Positions 1 to 9,360 of a DNA stretch of 64,000 bases are shown in pieces. The DNA is taken from contig CAJTPN010000002.1 of the NCBI GenBank assembly GCA_910578185.1, positions 212,245-276,244 on the forward strand, written 5' to 3'. This DNA comes from an uncultured Acetatifactor sp. GTDB lineage: Bacteria; Bacillota; Clostridia; Lachnospirales; Lachnospiraceae. The position numbers and the translations under genes are program-made. A model generated the notes under the pieces. It did no database searches, was not told the DNA's origin, and was given only the letters and a program-made list of their open reading frames with translations. Each line of letters opens with the position of its first letter. Within the stretch, counting starts at the first letter, position 1.

Positions 1-39
1 CCGATACGGCAGCCTCTTAACTTCAATATTCAATCCACA

Positions 40-1485
40 TCAGGGGGCAATGGGGTTTGCCTCGTAATAGGGAAAGGCATATCCGTATACCGTCACCATA
101 AGCAGTCCCATTATAATCATGCAAAGAAGAATTACGCTTATCGTGAGCACCTGGTTTTTTCGTTTTGGCTTATTTATGAATTTCAAGTTTATGAATTTCA
201 AATTCCAGGCTTTTTCCAGACCGTGAATGGTATAATAACAGACAGGAAGCAAAGCCGGCAGGAGATAACGTCCCTGGGGCTGATAATCCGTGGAATAAGA
301 GTAGTAAAGACTTAATAACAGCGGCATGATAATACAAAATAACATATTGGCGTGATAAAAGAGCCTGAATACCTTCCGCTCCTGATAGAAACCTCTGATG
401 CCTTCCGCCTTGGAGATGGGGATTGCCGCACTGAGCAGCGCTCCCATCAAAAACAAAGCTTTGTAAAAACGATACACCCACAAAGAGGTGGTGATGGTCA
501 TAGGGCCGTACACGCCAATAAAGCTCAGGATGGAAAGCGTCCAGAAATCGGACCCCGTTGCCATATCCCAAAAGGAATAACCCTGGCTTTTCCATGTTAC
601 CCGCGTATCTGGATGAAATTCTGGTATGGCATGAAGCATGGCGCATTCGTGTCTGGTACGCAGGCCCAGGAAATCCCCGTCATAAAGTATTGCGCTGCGA
701 ATAAACCACCAGCCGATTCCAAGCAATACGATCGCGGAAATAAAACCTCCCTTTTTCAGGAAGCCTTTGATGTCAAATTGAATTTTATCCGAGGACTTCC
801 TCAGAAAATATGCCGTAAATAGCAAAATACAGCTTAAAATATATCCATATGCATTGTAATAGGAGAGGGCACAGAGGATGATTCCGGCTGCCAGGATACC
901 AGAAGAACCCACGGAAAAGCCGTTTTCCAGCCCAAGGGTCAGACCGTACAGCATAATTGCAATGGACAACATACAGCAGGAGTCTGTGTTCACATAAGTA
1001 TGGACAAAAATACTCTGGGGTAGAAATGTTGCCAAAAATGCAAAAAACCAGCCGAAACGACGATTTGAAAACCATTTTCCTGACAATCGCAGAACAATCC
1101 AGGCTGTACAGAAACCAAAGAAAAGATTTACGCTGCGGGCGGTATAGAGAAGAATCTCTTCTGAATCCGTAAATACGCTCACAAGTCTCATGGCATAACC
1201 CTGAAACATATATGGAAGAATCGGCTGGAACGCATAGGAAAATCCATAGCCTCCAATGCGGATGGCTTCCTCGTAACCATTTGGCAAGGTACCATTTTGG
1301 GCAATATACTGTGGTATGAGAAAGCGGTTATATTCGTCCGGCGGATTCCCAAAAGGCTGTTTGATAAGCATGGAAATTCCAATCACAAGATAGAACCCAT
1401 AGTAACATATTGAAATAAAAGTACGGGAATCAAATATTTTTTTCATCAGAGATTCTTCTTCCATTTTATCTATTCTTGTCTGCAC
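40..1485 (-). CDS. Polytopic membrane protein, DUF2142-like (surface glycan type)
   Basis: An integral membrane protein of 481 residues with about ten hydrophobic segments. The N-terminal part, with a Pro-Pro-Asp-Glu motif after the first membrane segment (near residue 50) followed by a Tyr-Asn-Arg stretch, resembles DUF2142 and GT-C-type membrane glycosyltransferases, whose PP-D-E loop is extracytoplasmic. Function is inferred only at that level: transfer or handling of a lipid-linked sugar for the cell surface. The listed start is GTG; an internal ATG at 1446 (Met-Lys-Lys) with GGAAG upstream is an alternative. A 15-bp tandem duplication at 173-202 gives a repeated Leu-Lys-Phe-Ile-Asn near the C-terminus. 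It is divergent from the next membrane protein. Confidence 0.6.
   Translation of the reverse strand: MQTRIDKMEEESLMKKIFDSRTFISICYYGFYLVIGISMLIKQPFGNPPDEYNRFLIPQYIAQNGTLPNGYEEAIRIGGYGFSYAFQPILPYMFQGYAMRLVSVFTDSEEILLYTARSVNLFFGFCTAWIVLRLSGKWFSNRRFGWFFAFLATFLPQSIFVHTYVNTDSCCMLSIAIMLYGLTLGLENGFSVGSSGILAAGIILCALSYYNAYGYILSCILLFTAYFLRKSSDKIQFDIKGFLKKGGFISAIVLLGIGWWFIRSAILYDGDFLGLRTRHECAMLHAIPEFHPDTRVTWKSQGYSFWDMATGSDFWTLSILSFIGVYGPMTITTSLWVYRFYKALFLMGALLSAAIPISKAEGIRGFYQERKVFRLFYHANMLFCIIMPLLLSLYYSYSTDYQPQGRYLLPALLPVCYYTIHGLEKAWNLKFINLKFINKPKRKNQVLTISVILLCMIIMGLLMVTVYGYAFPYYEANPIAP
173..202. repeat. 15-bp in-frame tandem duplication
   Basis: TTTATGAATTTCAAG is followed directly by TTTATGAATTTCAAA. 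The copies differ only at the last base and lie in frame in the membrane protein gene on the minus strand. Confidence 0.85.
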
Positions 1486-1579
1486 GATACAATATTCCTG
1501 TCCCCAAAGCGAGCTGCTAATACAAAAACACTGGTATCAAACTGCTATCAATACTATCATAGTATCCTTTATAAAACAA

Positions 1580-1608
1580 TTGCTTTTTATTTTAAACTTT
1601 TGTATAAT
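1580..1608 (+). promoter_or_regulatory. Sigma-A-type promoter
   Basis: TTGCTT, a 17-bp spacer and TATAAT, placed 41 bp upstream of the GTG start of the following gene. It likely drives the membrane protein and the nucleoside operon behind it, because the gap to the next gene is only 13 bp. Confidence 0.7.
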
Positions 1609-1649
1609 AAGATTAAGATTTATTAATTTTTGCGAAAGGAACGCAAATT

Positions 1650-3239
1650 GTGAAAAAATATTCGGTAACATACCGGTTCCATATATTTTTTATTGGGCTG
1701 ATCGTATTCCTGCTCCATGGAGCAAAACTGAATTCCGGTATCATAGGAATTGATACAGAAGACTTGATCCATCTGCAGGATGGTTTTTATGGCGGATGGC
1801 TGCAGACGGGACGGCAAGGGCTGGTATTTTTAAAATACCTGTTGGGAAATGTACAATATAATCCCTATTATACAGGAGGTATGACCCTGCTTTTCTTTAC
1901 GGCGGCGGTGGCGGCTTTTTTGTTATTGTGGGACAGCGTCGGTATGATTTCCAAAAAAGAGGTCTGGAACAAAGACAAATCTTTTGGTTTCATGGCCTGG
2001 GGGCTTTGCGGGCTGCTTTGGATATCCCATCCCATACTTGCGGAACAGTTTTACTTTACGCTGCAAAGCATGGAAATCGGCATCTGTATTTTCTTGACGG
2101 CAGTGTCTCTGTACCTGTCCTTCCGATGGACGATGGAGCGGCGGCCTGTATGGCTGATCGGCAGTATCATACCGCTTCTGATTGCTTTTTCAGGATACCA
2201 GATTTTTGTGGTGTTATATATTTTTGGCAGTGTTTCCCTGTTGCTCCTGCAGGCATTAGGAGAGATTGACGCAAAAGACACCTATTTGACAGCGTTGACG
2301 GCAAAGGGTCTGTTAAAAAGAATCCTTTCCTATGTGATCATATTTCTGACGGCTTTTTTGTTAAACATGCTGATTACCGGATTGTTTTTCGGAGCTTCCG
2401 GTTATCTGCAAAATCAGTTTTTCTGGGGACAGGCTTCCGTAAAAGACTGTATTTATGCCATTGCATCCCACTGCGTTAAAGTGTTTACCGGGATCAATTC
2501 CGTTTTTTATCATTGGGGTTTCGGTATCCTGGCATTGCTTGGCTTAGGATTGCTGATACGGTTTATATACAAATCGGGATGCGGTAATAAAAGTGTGGCG
2601 GTAATGCTGGTATTTTTTTATCTGGCAATATTGATAACCCCTTTTATGATGACCTTATTGCTGGGAGGTTCCCCGGCTGCCCGGTCTCAGCTGGTGCTTC
2701 CTGTTGTGACCGGCTATCTGGGATATTTGTGCATATGGCTGTTTTCCCGTGCGGACTCCAAAGGCAGATTTTGGCGGATTGCTTTTTCCATAACTTTTGC
2801 CGTCTGTCTCATTAGCGGGCTGGAACAGGCAAAGGTGACGGAAAGTCTCTACTACACGGATCGCTGCCGATATGAACAGGATGTGGCGATGGGACGGGAT
2901 ATTATTCAAAGGATAAGGGATGTGAATCTTGGAAACGATAATCTTCCTGTGATTTTTGTTGGCGGAAGGGAATTTCACGGCAACCATTCCTGCGTCATGG
3001 GGGAAGTGATCGGATGTTCCTTTTTCAACTATGATACGGATATTGAACCTGTCTGCTTCTGGAGTTCAAGAAGGATATTGGGTTTTCTGCACACCTTGGG
3101 AGCTGATTTTAATCAGGCTCCGGAGAGCAGAATAAAAGAAGCTTTGGAATACAGTATCTACATGCCAAACTGGCCCTACGAATACTGTGTACAGGAAAAA
3201 GACGATATGATTATCATAAAGTTAAGTCATTACGAATAG
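1650..3239 (+). CDS. Glucosyltransferase GtrII-like membrane protein
   Basis: A 529-residue protein with about ten membrane segments. The N-terminal region, with Gly-Ile-Asp-Thr-Glu-Asp then Gly-Arg-Gln-Gly after the first membrane helix, matches the pattern of the Glucos_trans_II family (GtrC/GtrII-like O-antigen glucosyltransferases), in which the acidic loop faces outward. A soluble C-terminal tail of about 120 residues follows the last helix. The start is GTG, preceded by AAAGGA at 9 bp. It stands 13 bp before the purine nucleoside phosphorylase gene and probably shares its transcript, although the functions seem unrelated. Substrate unknown. Confidence 0.65.
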   Translation: MKKYSVTYRFHIFFIGLIVFLLHGAKLNSGIIGIDTEDLIHLQDGFYGGWLQTGRQGLVFLKYLLGNVQYNPYYTGGMTLLFFTAAVAAFLLLWDSVGMISKKEVWNKDKSFGFMAWGLCGLLWISHPILAEQFYFTLQSMEIGICIFLTAVSLYLSFRWTMERRPVWLIGSIIPLLIAFSGYQIFVVLYIFGSVSLLLLQALGEIDAKDTYLTALTAKGLLKRILSYVIIFLTAFLLNMLITGLFFGASGYLQNQFFWGQASVKDCIYAIASHCVKVFTGINSVFYHWGFGILALLGLGLLIRFIYKSGCGNKSVAVMLVFFYLAILITPFMMTLLLGGSPAARSQLVLPVVTGYLGYLCIWLFSRADSKGRFWRIAFSITFAVCLISGLEQAKVTESLYYTDRCRYEQDVAMGRDIIQRIRDVNLGNDNLPVIFVGGREFHGNHSCVMGEVIGCSFFNYDTDIEPVCFWSSRRILGFLHTLGADFNQAPESRIKEALEYSIYMPNWPYEYCVQEKDDMIIIKLSHYE

Positions 3240-3252
3240 AAAGGAGCTTCCA

Positions 3253-4092
3253 ATGAATGAGGTGTACAAAAAACTCACAGGCTGTCTTGCGTATGTCAGG
3301 TCAAAAACAGATTTTAAACCTAAGATAGCCATTGTGCTGGGATCCGGACTGGGAGATTACGCCGACGGCATCCGGGTGGAATATGAACTTTCTTATAATG
3401 AGATAGAAGGTTTTCCCGTATCAACGGTGCCTGGTCATGCCGGAAAATTTATTTTCGGATATTTAGACAATATTCCAGTGGTATGTATGAAGGGCAGGGT
3501 ACATTATTATGAAGGGTATCCTGTCAGCGATGTAGTTCTTCCCATTCGGCTGATGAAACTGTTGGGAGCAGGCGTCCTAATCCTAACCAACGCCGCCGGC
3601 GGTGTAAATACTTCATTTCACCCGGGAGATCTGATGATGATCAAAGATCACCTCTCCATGTTTGCGCCCAATCCCCTGATTGGCCCCAATATAGAGGAGC
3701 TGGGAACCCGCTTCCCGGATATGACAGCCGTATACGACGGGGAGTTACAGGCGCAGATTATAAGTGCGGCAAACGAAAATCGGATTTTCCTGCAGGAAGG
3801 TGTATATGCCCAGTTGACAGGTCCTTCTTTTGAATCTCCCGCAGAGATCAGGATGCTCAGAAGCTGCGGGTGCGATGCGGTCGGTATGAGTACCGTGGCG
3901 GAAGCCATAGCCGCCAGACATATGGGGATGAAAGTATGTGGTATTTCCTGTATCTGTAATCTCGCCGCAGGCATGACCCCTCAGGCTCTGAGCCATGCGG
4001 AAGTACAGGCGGCAGCCGATAAGGCGGCTCCGGCCTTTAAGAAATTGGTGACGGAAACGGTAAAGCGGATATACAGTAACCTACACGTATAA
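3253..4092 (+). CDS. punA: Purine-nucleoside phosphorylase (trimeric type)
   Basis: A cytosolic enzyme that splits inosine and guanosine with phosphate into base and ribose-1-phosphate. At 279 residues it has the usual length of the PNP/MTAP family. Visible motifs are Gly-Ser-Gly-Leu-Gly near residue 30, Gly-His-Ala-Gly-Lys at 61-65, His-Tyr-Tyr-Glu-Gly at 84-88, Thr-Asn-Ala-Ala-Gly-Gly at 112-117, Gly-Pro-Ser-Phe-Glu at 190-194 and Cys-Asn-Leu-Ala-Ala-Gly ending at 240. GAAAGGAG sits 7 bp before ATG. It is the first of four salvage genes in a row. Confidence 0.95.
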   Translation: MNEVYKKLTGCLAYVRSKTDFKPKIAIVLGSGLGDYADGIRVEYELSYNEIEGFPVSTVPGHAGKFIFGYLDNIPVVCMKGRVHYYEGYPVSDVVLPIRLMKLLGAGVLILTNAAGGVNTSFHPGDLMMIKDHLSMFAPNPLIGPNIEELGTRFPDMTAVYDGELQAQIISAANENRIFLQEGVYAQLTGPSFESPAEIRMLRSCGCDAVGMSTVAEAIAARHMGMKVCGISCICNLAAGMTPQALSHAEVQAAADKAAPAFKKLVTETVKRIYSNLHV

Positions 4093-4136
4093 CCTTTTCA
4101 CAAGATCAGTACCGCAACGCCAGGAGGCGTAACATT

Positions 4137-4544
4137 ATGAGGGAAAATTTAATACGGGCGGCATTGGATGCCAGAAATACTGCGTATGCGCCTTACTCTC
4201 ACTATACTGTGGGCGCGGCGCTGCTCACATCGGAAGGGATGATTTACACAGGCAGCAACATAGAAAACGCTTCTTACGGCGCTTCTAATTGTGCGGAGAG
4301 AACCGCTATTTTCAAAGCTGTCAGCCAGGGACATAAATTGTTTCGCGCCATTGCCATAACGGGAGGCATGGAGGGCGCCGAACCGGTGGATTATGCCTGG
4401 CCATGCGGCATTTGCAGGCAGGTGATGCAGGAATTTGCAGAAAAAGATTTTGTTGTGATCGTAGCCAAAAACGTAGCCGACTTCCGGGAATGTTTTTTGG
4501 AAGATCTGCTCCCCCATGGATTTGGAGGTGAGTCTATCAAGTGA
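4137..4544 (+). CDS. cdd: Cytidine deaminase
   Basis: Converts cytidine or deoxycytidine to uridine or deoxyuridine in pyrimidine salvage. At 135 residues it has the size of the homotetrameric zinc form. The zinc and catalytic residues are visible as Cys-Ala-Glu at 52-54 and Pro-Cys-Gly-Ile-Cys at 89-93. A ribosome binding site (GGAGG) precedes the ATG. The stop overlaps the GTG of the amidohydrolase by 4 bp (GTGA), so the two genes are translationally coupled. Confidence 0.96.
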   Translation: MRENLIRAALDARNTAYAPYSHYTVGAALLTSEGMIYTGSNIENASYGASNCAERTAIFKAVSQGHKLFRAIAITGGMEGAEPVDYAWPCGICRQVMQEFAEKDFVVIVAKNVADFRECFLEDLLPHGFGGESIK

Positions 4545-5965
4545 ATATCAGGCTTTATAATGCACGTATTTTGACAATGGAATGGAATCAACCGGTTTTT
4601 CAAGGTGAAATATGGGTAAAAGACAATAAAATTGCACATATTATCCATGAAGAGGACCGGACACAGGAACAGAAATGCCCTCCTTCTGATGGCGATCATC
4701 GGATTTCATGTGATGGTTTGTCTACAGGTGATTGTAACAAAGCATATGATGGGGATTACGATAATCGTGAGATAACATGGAATCGTAAGATAACATGGGA
4801 TCATAAGATAACATGGGATCGTGAGATTGACTGTAAAGGAAATCTGCTGATGCCGGGATTTAAGGATGCACATACACATTCAGCCATGACCTTTCTGCGC
4901 TCCTATGCGGACGATGTTCCCCTGCAGCAATGGTTGGAAAATCAGGTATTTCCCATGGAAAAAAAGCTTTCCGGAGAAGATATCTATTATCTGACCAAAC
5001 TGGCCGTTCTGGAATACCTGACCTCCGGTATCACTGCTATTTTTGAAATGTACCTCACTCCGGAAACTATCGCCAGGGCCTGCATGGATATGGGAATGCG
5101 ATGCGTCCTTACAAGCGGCTTAAATAATTTCACCTCCTCCATTGACCAACAGGAGGAGGAATACCTGAAATGGAACAGCGCCCATCCCTTAATCAGCTAT
5201 CAGCTGGGATTTCATGCGGAATATACCTGCAGCAAGGAATTGATTCGCCGCGTTGCCCGCCTGGCTCATAAGTACCGGGCGCCCGTCTACACACATCTGG
5301 CCGAAACCGCCCGGGAGGTACAGGACTGCAAGGCGCGATATGGCATGACGCCGGCATTGTTTTTATATGATATGGGCATATTTGCCTATGGAGGCGGCGG
5401 CTATCACTGCGTACATATGTCCGTAAGCGATATGGAGATTTTTAAGCTGCTGCGCTTGCACGTCATAACCAATCCGGCTTCCAATTTAAAGCTTGCCAGT
5501 GGCATTGCCCCGATCTGTGAGTTTGTGCGCAAGGAAATTCCCGTCGCAATCGGGACGGACGGACCAGCCAGCAATAACTGCCTGGACATGTTTCGGGAGA
5601 TGTTCTTAGTGTCCGGATTAAGCAAAGTCCGTGAGGGCGATCCAGCCAGCTTGGATGCTGTAAAAGTCTTGCGTATGGCCACGGTGGAAGGCGCCAGAGC
5701 GATGCAGCTTTCTCAGGCGGATATTCTTGCGGAAGGAAAATTGGCCGATATGATTATGATCGACCTGCACCAGCCCAATATGCAGCCCCTTCACAACATC
5801 CCTAAAAACCTTGTCTACAGCGGCAGTAAGTCAAACGTATGTATGACCATGGTTAACGGCAGGATACTCTATCAAGACGGAAATTATTTTGTAGAGGAAA
5901 GTCCGGAAGAAATTTATACCCAATGCAACCGAATCGTAAAACGCATTTTGCACGATTCGCAATAA
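4541..5965 (+). CDS. Amidohydrolase, nucleoside/SAH-deaminase-like (MtaD/SsnA/TrzN group)
   Basis: A 474-residue metal-dependent hydrolase. The HxH pair is at 111-113, further metal/substrate histidines are at about 225 and 252 (Thr-His-Leu-Ala-Glu), and the catalytic aspartate is in Gly-Thr-Asp-Gly-Pro near 340. Relatives deaminate 5-methylthioadenosine, S-adenosylhomocysteine, guanine or chlorinated triazines. Position between cytidine deaminase and an NCS2 base permease suggests a purine or nucleoside substrate, but the sequence does not fix it. An extra stretch of about 50 residues (40-96), rich in Ile-Thr-Trp-Asp repeats, is inserted just before the HxH motif. The start is GTG with GGAGG upstream and a 4-bp overlap with cdd. 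Confidence 0.85.
   Translation: MNIRLYNARILTMEWNQPVFQGEIWVKDNKIAHIIHEEDRTQEQKCPPSDGDHRISCDGLSTGDCNKAYDGDYDNREITWNRKITWDHKITWDREIDCKGNLLMPGFKDAHTHSAMTFLRSYADDVPLQQWLENQVFPMEKKLSGEDIYYLTKLAVLEYLTSGITAIFEMYLTPETIARACMDMGMRCVLTSGLNNFTSSIDQQEEEYLKWNSAHPLISYQLGFHAEYTCSKELIRRVARLAHKYRAPVYTHLAETAREVQDCKARYGMTPALFLYDMGIFAYGGGGYHCVHMSVSDMEIFKLLRLHVITNPASNLKLASGIAPICEFVRKEIPVAIGTDGPASNNCLDMFREMFLVSGLSKVREGDPASLDAVKVLRMATVEGARAMQLSQADILAEGKLADMIMIDLHQPNMQPLHNIPKNLVYSGSKSNVCMTMVNGRILYQDGNYFVEESPEEIYTQCNRIVKRILHDSQ
4763..4831 (+). repeat. 18-bp in-frame tandem repeat, about 3.8 copies
   Basis: The unit AATCGTGAGATAACATGG recurs at 4763, 4781 and 4799 with one to three changes each, and as a partial unit at 4817. 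It encodes repeats of Ile-Thr-Trp-Asn/Asp-Arg/His-Lys/Glu. It lies in the amidohydrolase just before the metal-binding HxH. Confidence 0.9.
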
Positions 5966-5976
5966 TCTAAGCATCA

Positions 5977-6035
5977 AAGCGCAGAGATGGGACTGGAATA
6001 ACAGTCTTGAAGCACAGAGACGGAATTGGAATAAC
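5977..6035 (+). repeat. Imperfect 26-bp direct repeat upstream of the permease
   Basis: Two 26-bp copies at 5977-6002 and 6010-6035 match at 22 positions. They share the core GCNCAGAGA and end TGGAATAAC. They fill most of the 82-bp gap between the amidohydrolase and permease genes. No function is evident. Confidence 0.7.
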
Positions 6036-6047
6036 GAAAGGAGAAAT

Positions 6048-7478
6048 ATGTTAGAAAAATTATTTAAATTAAAAGGAAACAAAACTTCAGTCAAAACAGA
6101 AATCATTGCAGGACTTACTACATTTATGACCATGGCTTACATTATTGCCCTGAATCCCAATCTGTTGGTAGGATTTGATCAACAGGGGACGGCCCTGTGG
6201 AACGGCGTGTTTCTTGCCACCTGTATTGCGTCCGCAATAGGAATGTTTGTGATGGCCTTTGTGGCCAATAAGCCTTTTGCGATGGCGCCGGGCATGGGAC
6301 TGAACAGCTTTTTTGCCGTGGTGGTGGCTAATATTGTAAATATTACCGGAATGAGCTATCTGGCATCCTTTCAGGCGGCCCTTTGCATCATTCTTGTGGA
6401 AGGAATTGTGTTTATTCTTCTGTCCGTTTTGAACGTCAGAGAAAAGATAGTGGACGCTATCCCTCTTGGCGTTCGGCTGGGCATTGCGCCCGCCATAGGC
6501 ATGATGCTGATGAATATTGGCTTGGGTTCCAATGCGGGTATCTATAAATCCAGCAGTCCCAATCCTTTTTATGTAATGCGGGATTTCTTTGGCGCATTGA
6601 CCCCAGGACTGGCAAAGCATAACATGGAAGACGGTTACGCTAACATGGTTCTGACGGTCTGCACCATGTTTATCGGTCTGTTTATCATAGTGATCCTTGC
6701 CCAAAAAGGGGTAAAGGCAGCGGTCATTTTGGGAATGCTGGCTTCCAGTGTGGTCTATTGGGCAGGATCGGCACTTTTCTTGGGAAACAATCCTTTTGCC
6801 ACTCTTGAAAGCGCTAAATTCCTGCCTCCTTTTAAAGACATGGCGGAGACAACCTTGTTTAAATTTAATTTCAGCGGATTTGCTCAGATTGGCTGGTTTA
6901 CCGTGATAACTTTGATTGTAACATTCTGTATTATTGATATGTTTGACACGATTGGTACGCTGGTTGGTACGGCCAGCCGGGCGGGAATGCTGGATAAAAA
7001 CGGCAAAATGCCCCAAATGAAGGAAGCGCTTCTGGCAGATGCGGTAGGTACCGTAGTAGGGTCCGCCACAGGCACATCCACTGTCACTACCTTCGTGGAA
7101 TCCGCTTCCGGTGTGGAGGCAGGCGGAAGGACAGGGCTTACGGCGCTGACCACAGGTATCATATTCCTTGCATGTATGTTTATCTCACCCATTGCGGCCA
7201 TCATTCCCGCCGCAGCCACTTCGTCCGCGCTGATCTATGTGGGAGTGCTCATGTTAACCGGACTTAAGAACGTGCGCTTTGACGATATGGCAGAGACGGT
7301 ACCGGTTGCTCTGATGCTGATTGCCATGCCGATATCCGGTTCCATCGGACATGCCATTGGCATTGGATTGATCGCATATACAGTGATCAAATTGTTTACA
7401 GGAAAAGCAAAGGACATATCCATATTGACTTATGTGCTTTCCGTTGTTTTCCTGCTTAAGTTTTTCCTTGCGGCGTAA
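6048..7478 (+). CDS. NCS2-family purine permease (AzgA/PbuG type)
   Basis: A membrane transporter of 476 residues with about 12-14 helices, importing hypoxanthine, guanine or adenine with protons. The opening (Lys-Thr-Glu-Ile-Ile-Ala-Gly-Leu-Thr-Thr-Phe-Met-Thr-Met-Ala-Tyr) and the internal Asp-Met-Phe-Asp-Thr-Ile-Gly-Thr motif near 295 are hallmarks of the AzgA/GhxP branch. AAAGGAG precedes ATG by 6 bp. It completes the salvage operon: the permease brings in bases while the phosphorylase and deaminases process them. The exact base is inferred from the family only. Confidence 0.9.
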   Translation: MLEKLFKLKGNKTSVKTEIIAGLTTFMTMAYIIALNPNLLVGFDQQGTALWNGVFLATCIASAIGMFVMAFVANKPFAMAPGMGLNSFFAVVVANIVNITGMSYLASFQAALCIILVEGIVFILLSVLNVREKIVDAIPLGVRLGIAPAIGMMLMNIGLGSNAGIYKSSSPNPFYVMRDFFGALTPGLAKHNMEDGYANMVLTVCTMFIGLFIIVILAQKGVKAAVILGMLASSVVYWAGSALFLGNNPFATLESAKFLPPFKDMAETTLFKFNFSGFAQIGWFTVITLIVTFCIIDMFDTIGTLVGTASRAGMLDKNGKMPQMKEALLADAVGTVVGSATGTSTVTTFVESASGVEAGGRTGLTALTTGIIFLACMFISPIAAIIPAAATSSALIYVGVLMLTGLKNVRFDDMAETVPVALMLIAMPISGSIGHAIGIGLIAYTVIKLFTGKAKDISILTYVLSVVFLLKFFLAA

Positions 7479-7512
7479 GCGGAGAAACGAGACTATGATT
7501 GACATGTACAAA

Positions 7513-7531
7513 GAGGGTGGCGTACACCCTC
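7513..7531 (+). other. Small hairpin in the gap before the MutS-like gene
   Basis: GAGGGTG and CACCCTC form a perfect 7-bp stem around GCGTA. It is followed by TTAAAG rather than a T-run, so it is a weak terminator at best. It could stabilise the end of the permease mRNA or partly separate the next gene. Confidence 0.45.
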
Positions 7532-7553
7532 TTAAAGTTCAGAAAGGTTAAAA

Positions 7554-9317
7554 ATGGAGTATCTTGTATTTGCTTTGGCAATGGCCGGTTTTGTGGTTGT
7601 TATTTTCGTAATGGAAATCTTCCGTGCACAAAAAAAGAAAAAAGAGTTTATCCGTTATCTCTATGAGGATTATGAGCGTATTATCGAGAAAGAATATGCC
7701 TTGGAACGATTTGAGCGAATGGGAAGCTTTTATAAGAAACATCCTTTGGAAGGGCAGCTGGACGATATTACATGGAATGATCTGGGAATGAATGAGCTTT
7801 TCAAGCGGATGAATTATACCTTGTCCGCATCAGGTGAAGAATATTTATATTATGTTCTGCGAACCTTACGGCAGGACGCAGGTGAACTGGAACATCTGGA
7901 GGAAGTGATAGGCTTTATCGCAGAACATCCCGATGAGAGAGTAAACATTCAATTTGCCATAAGCAAGCTTGGATATACCGGAAAATATTCACTTTATGAT
8001 TATCTGGATAACCTTGAACTTCTGGGAGATCGATCCAGCAGAAGGCATATTCTGCAGGATCTGCTTTTTCTGCCGTTAATAGGGCTTTTATGGGTGGAGT
8101 TTTCCTTGGGGATTCTGGGAATCGTTATTTTGATTATCTATAATATTTTCACTTATTTCAGAGAAAAAGGAGAGATTGATCCATATATTACAAGTTTTTC
8201 GTATATTATGCGGTTGATGCATACCTGCGGTGAACTGGAAAAATGCGGAGTACCGGTGTGCGGGGAAGAATGGAAAACATTGCGCAATGCCAGAAAGCAG
8301 CTGCATGGCATGAAGCAGAATTCCTATTGGGTCATGTCGCCGCAGCGCGGTAACTCCTCGGGAGACATTTTGTCCGTATTTTTGGATTATATTCGTATGG
8401 TTTTTCATGCGGACCTGATCAAGTTCAACAGTATGCTGAAGGTACTGCGGGGACATATAAAAGATGTGGACGACATGATCGGCGTGGTAGGTTACCTGGA
8501 AACTGCGATTTCCATTTGGGCTTTTCGGGAATCACTGACCGCTGCCGATTCTCAATCTGAGGAAAGCTCTGACGATAAGGTATCCGACAAAAAAACATCG
8601 TCTGCCGGTGAGATCGGCGCATGGTGTGTTCCTGAATTCCTCCTATGTAAAGAAGGCTTGTCTCTTACGATAGAAGAGGGTTATCACCCAATCCTTACCC
8701 ATCCGGTAAAAAACGGGATTGCCGTTCACAGGGGCGTATTGCTGACGGGTTCCAACGCTTCCGGAAAATCTACCTTTCTGAAGACGGTAGCGATCAACAC
8801 CATCTTGGCACAGACAATTCATACCTGTGCCGCAGGTTCATACAGGGCGCCTTTTTTCCATGTATATTCTTCCATGGCGCTGCGGGATGATATTTCCTCT
8901 GGAGAGAGCTATTATATTGTGGAAATCAAAGCTTTAAAGCGTATCCTGGACGCTGCTGCCGGAGTCAAAGTTCCCGTGTTATGCTTTGTGGATGAAGTAC
9001 TCAGGGGAACCAATACCGTAGAACGAATTGCTGCTTCGACCCAGATCTTAAAATCATTGAGCCAAACGGGTATCCTTTGTTTTGCGGCAACCCATGATAT
9101 CGAATTGACTGAATTGCTGCAAGAGGACTATGATAATTATCATTTCGAGGAAGATGTCAGGGATGGGGACGTATTCTTTAACTATAAGCTTAAGCAGGGA
9201 AAGGCGTCCACCAGAAACGCAATTAAGCTGTTGGAGTTAATGGGATATGACAGAGATATTATAGAAAAAGCTTCCAGACAGGCAGAGCGCTTTGTAACAG
9301 AGGGAACATGGTCATAA
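7554..9317 (+). CDS. Membrane-anchored MutS-family ATPase (no mismatch domain)
   Basis: A 587-residue protein with a C-terminal MutS domain V ATPase: Walker A Gly-Ser-Asn-Ala-Ser-Gly-Lys-Ser-Thr at 399-407, Walker B ending in Asp-Glu at 480-481, and the signature His near Ala-Thr-His-Asp. It lacks the N-terminal mismatch-binding domain and carries one membrane helix at 4-22 and a hydrophobic pair at about 170-200. A charged, low-complexity linker lies at 333-352. Such proteins are common in Firmicutes and often annotated as mismatch repair proteins, but nothing here shows repair activity; a membrane-tethered role is more likely. It ends just before a strong terminator. Confidence 0.8.
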   Translation: MEYLVFALAMAGFVVVIFVMEIFRAQKKKKEFIRYLYEDYERIIEKEYALERFERMGSFYKKHPLEGQLDDITWNDLGMNELFKRMNYTLSASGEEYLYYVLRTLRQDAGELEHLEEVIGFIAEHPDERVNIQFAISKLGYTGKYSLYDYLDNLELLGDRSSRRHILQDLLFLPLIGLLWVEFSLGILGIVILIIYNIFTYFREKGEIDPYITSFSYIMRLMHTCGELEKCGVPVCGEEWKTLRNARKQLHGMKQNSYWVMSPQRGNSSGDILSVFLDYIRMVFHADLIKFNSMLKVLRGHIKDVDDMIGVVGYLETAISIWAFRESLTAADSQSEESSDDKVSDKKTSSAGEIGAWCVPEFLLCKEGLSLTIEEGYHPILTHPVKNGIAVHRGVLLTGSNASGKSTFLKTVAINTILAQTIHTCAAGSYRAPFFHVYSSMALRDDISSGESYYIVEIKALKRILDAAAGVKVPVLCFVDEVLRGTNTVERIAASTQILKSLSQTGILCFAATHDIELTELLQEDYDNYHFEEDVRDGDVFFNYKLKQGKASTRNAIKLLELMGYDRDIIEKASRQAERFVTEGTWS

Positions 9318-9360
9318 AAATCCTCATTCTTAAGTAAAAATTTTACCTTATTGGCTTTGA

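Noticed and set aside
6087..7016. Long minus-strand open frame of 309 codons inside the NCS2 permease gene
   Set aside because: It lies wholly within a well-supported transporter gene, is rich in His, Gln and Asn as antisense frames often are, and has no ribosome binding site.
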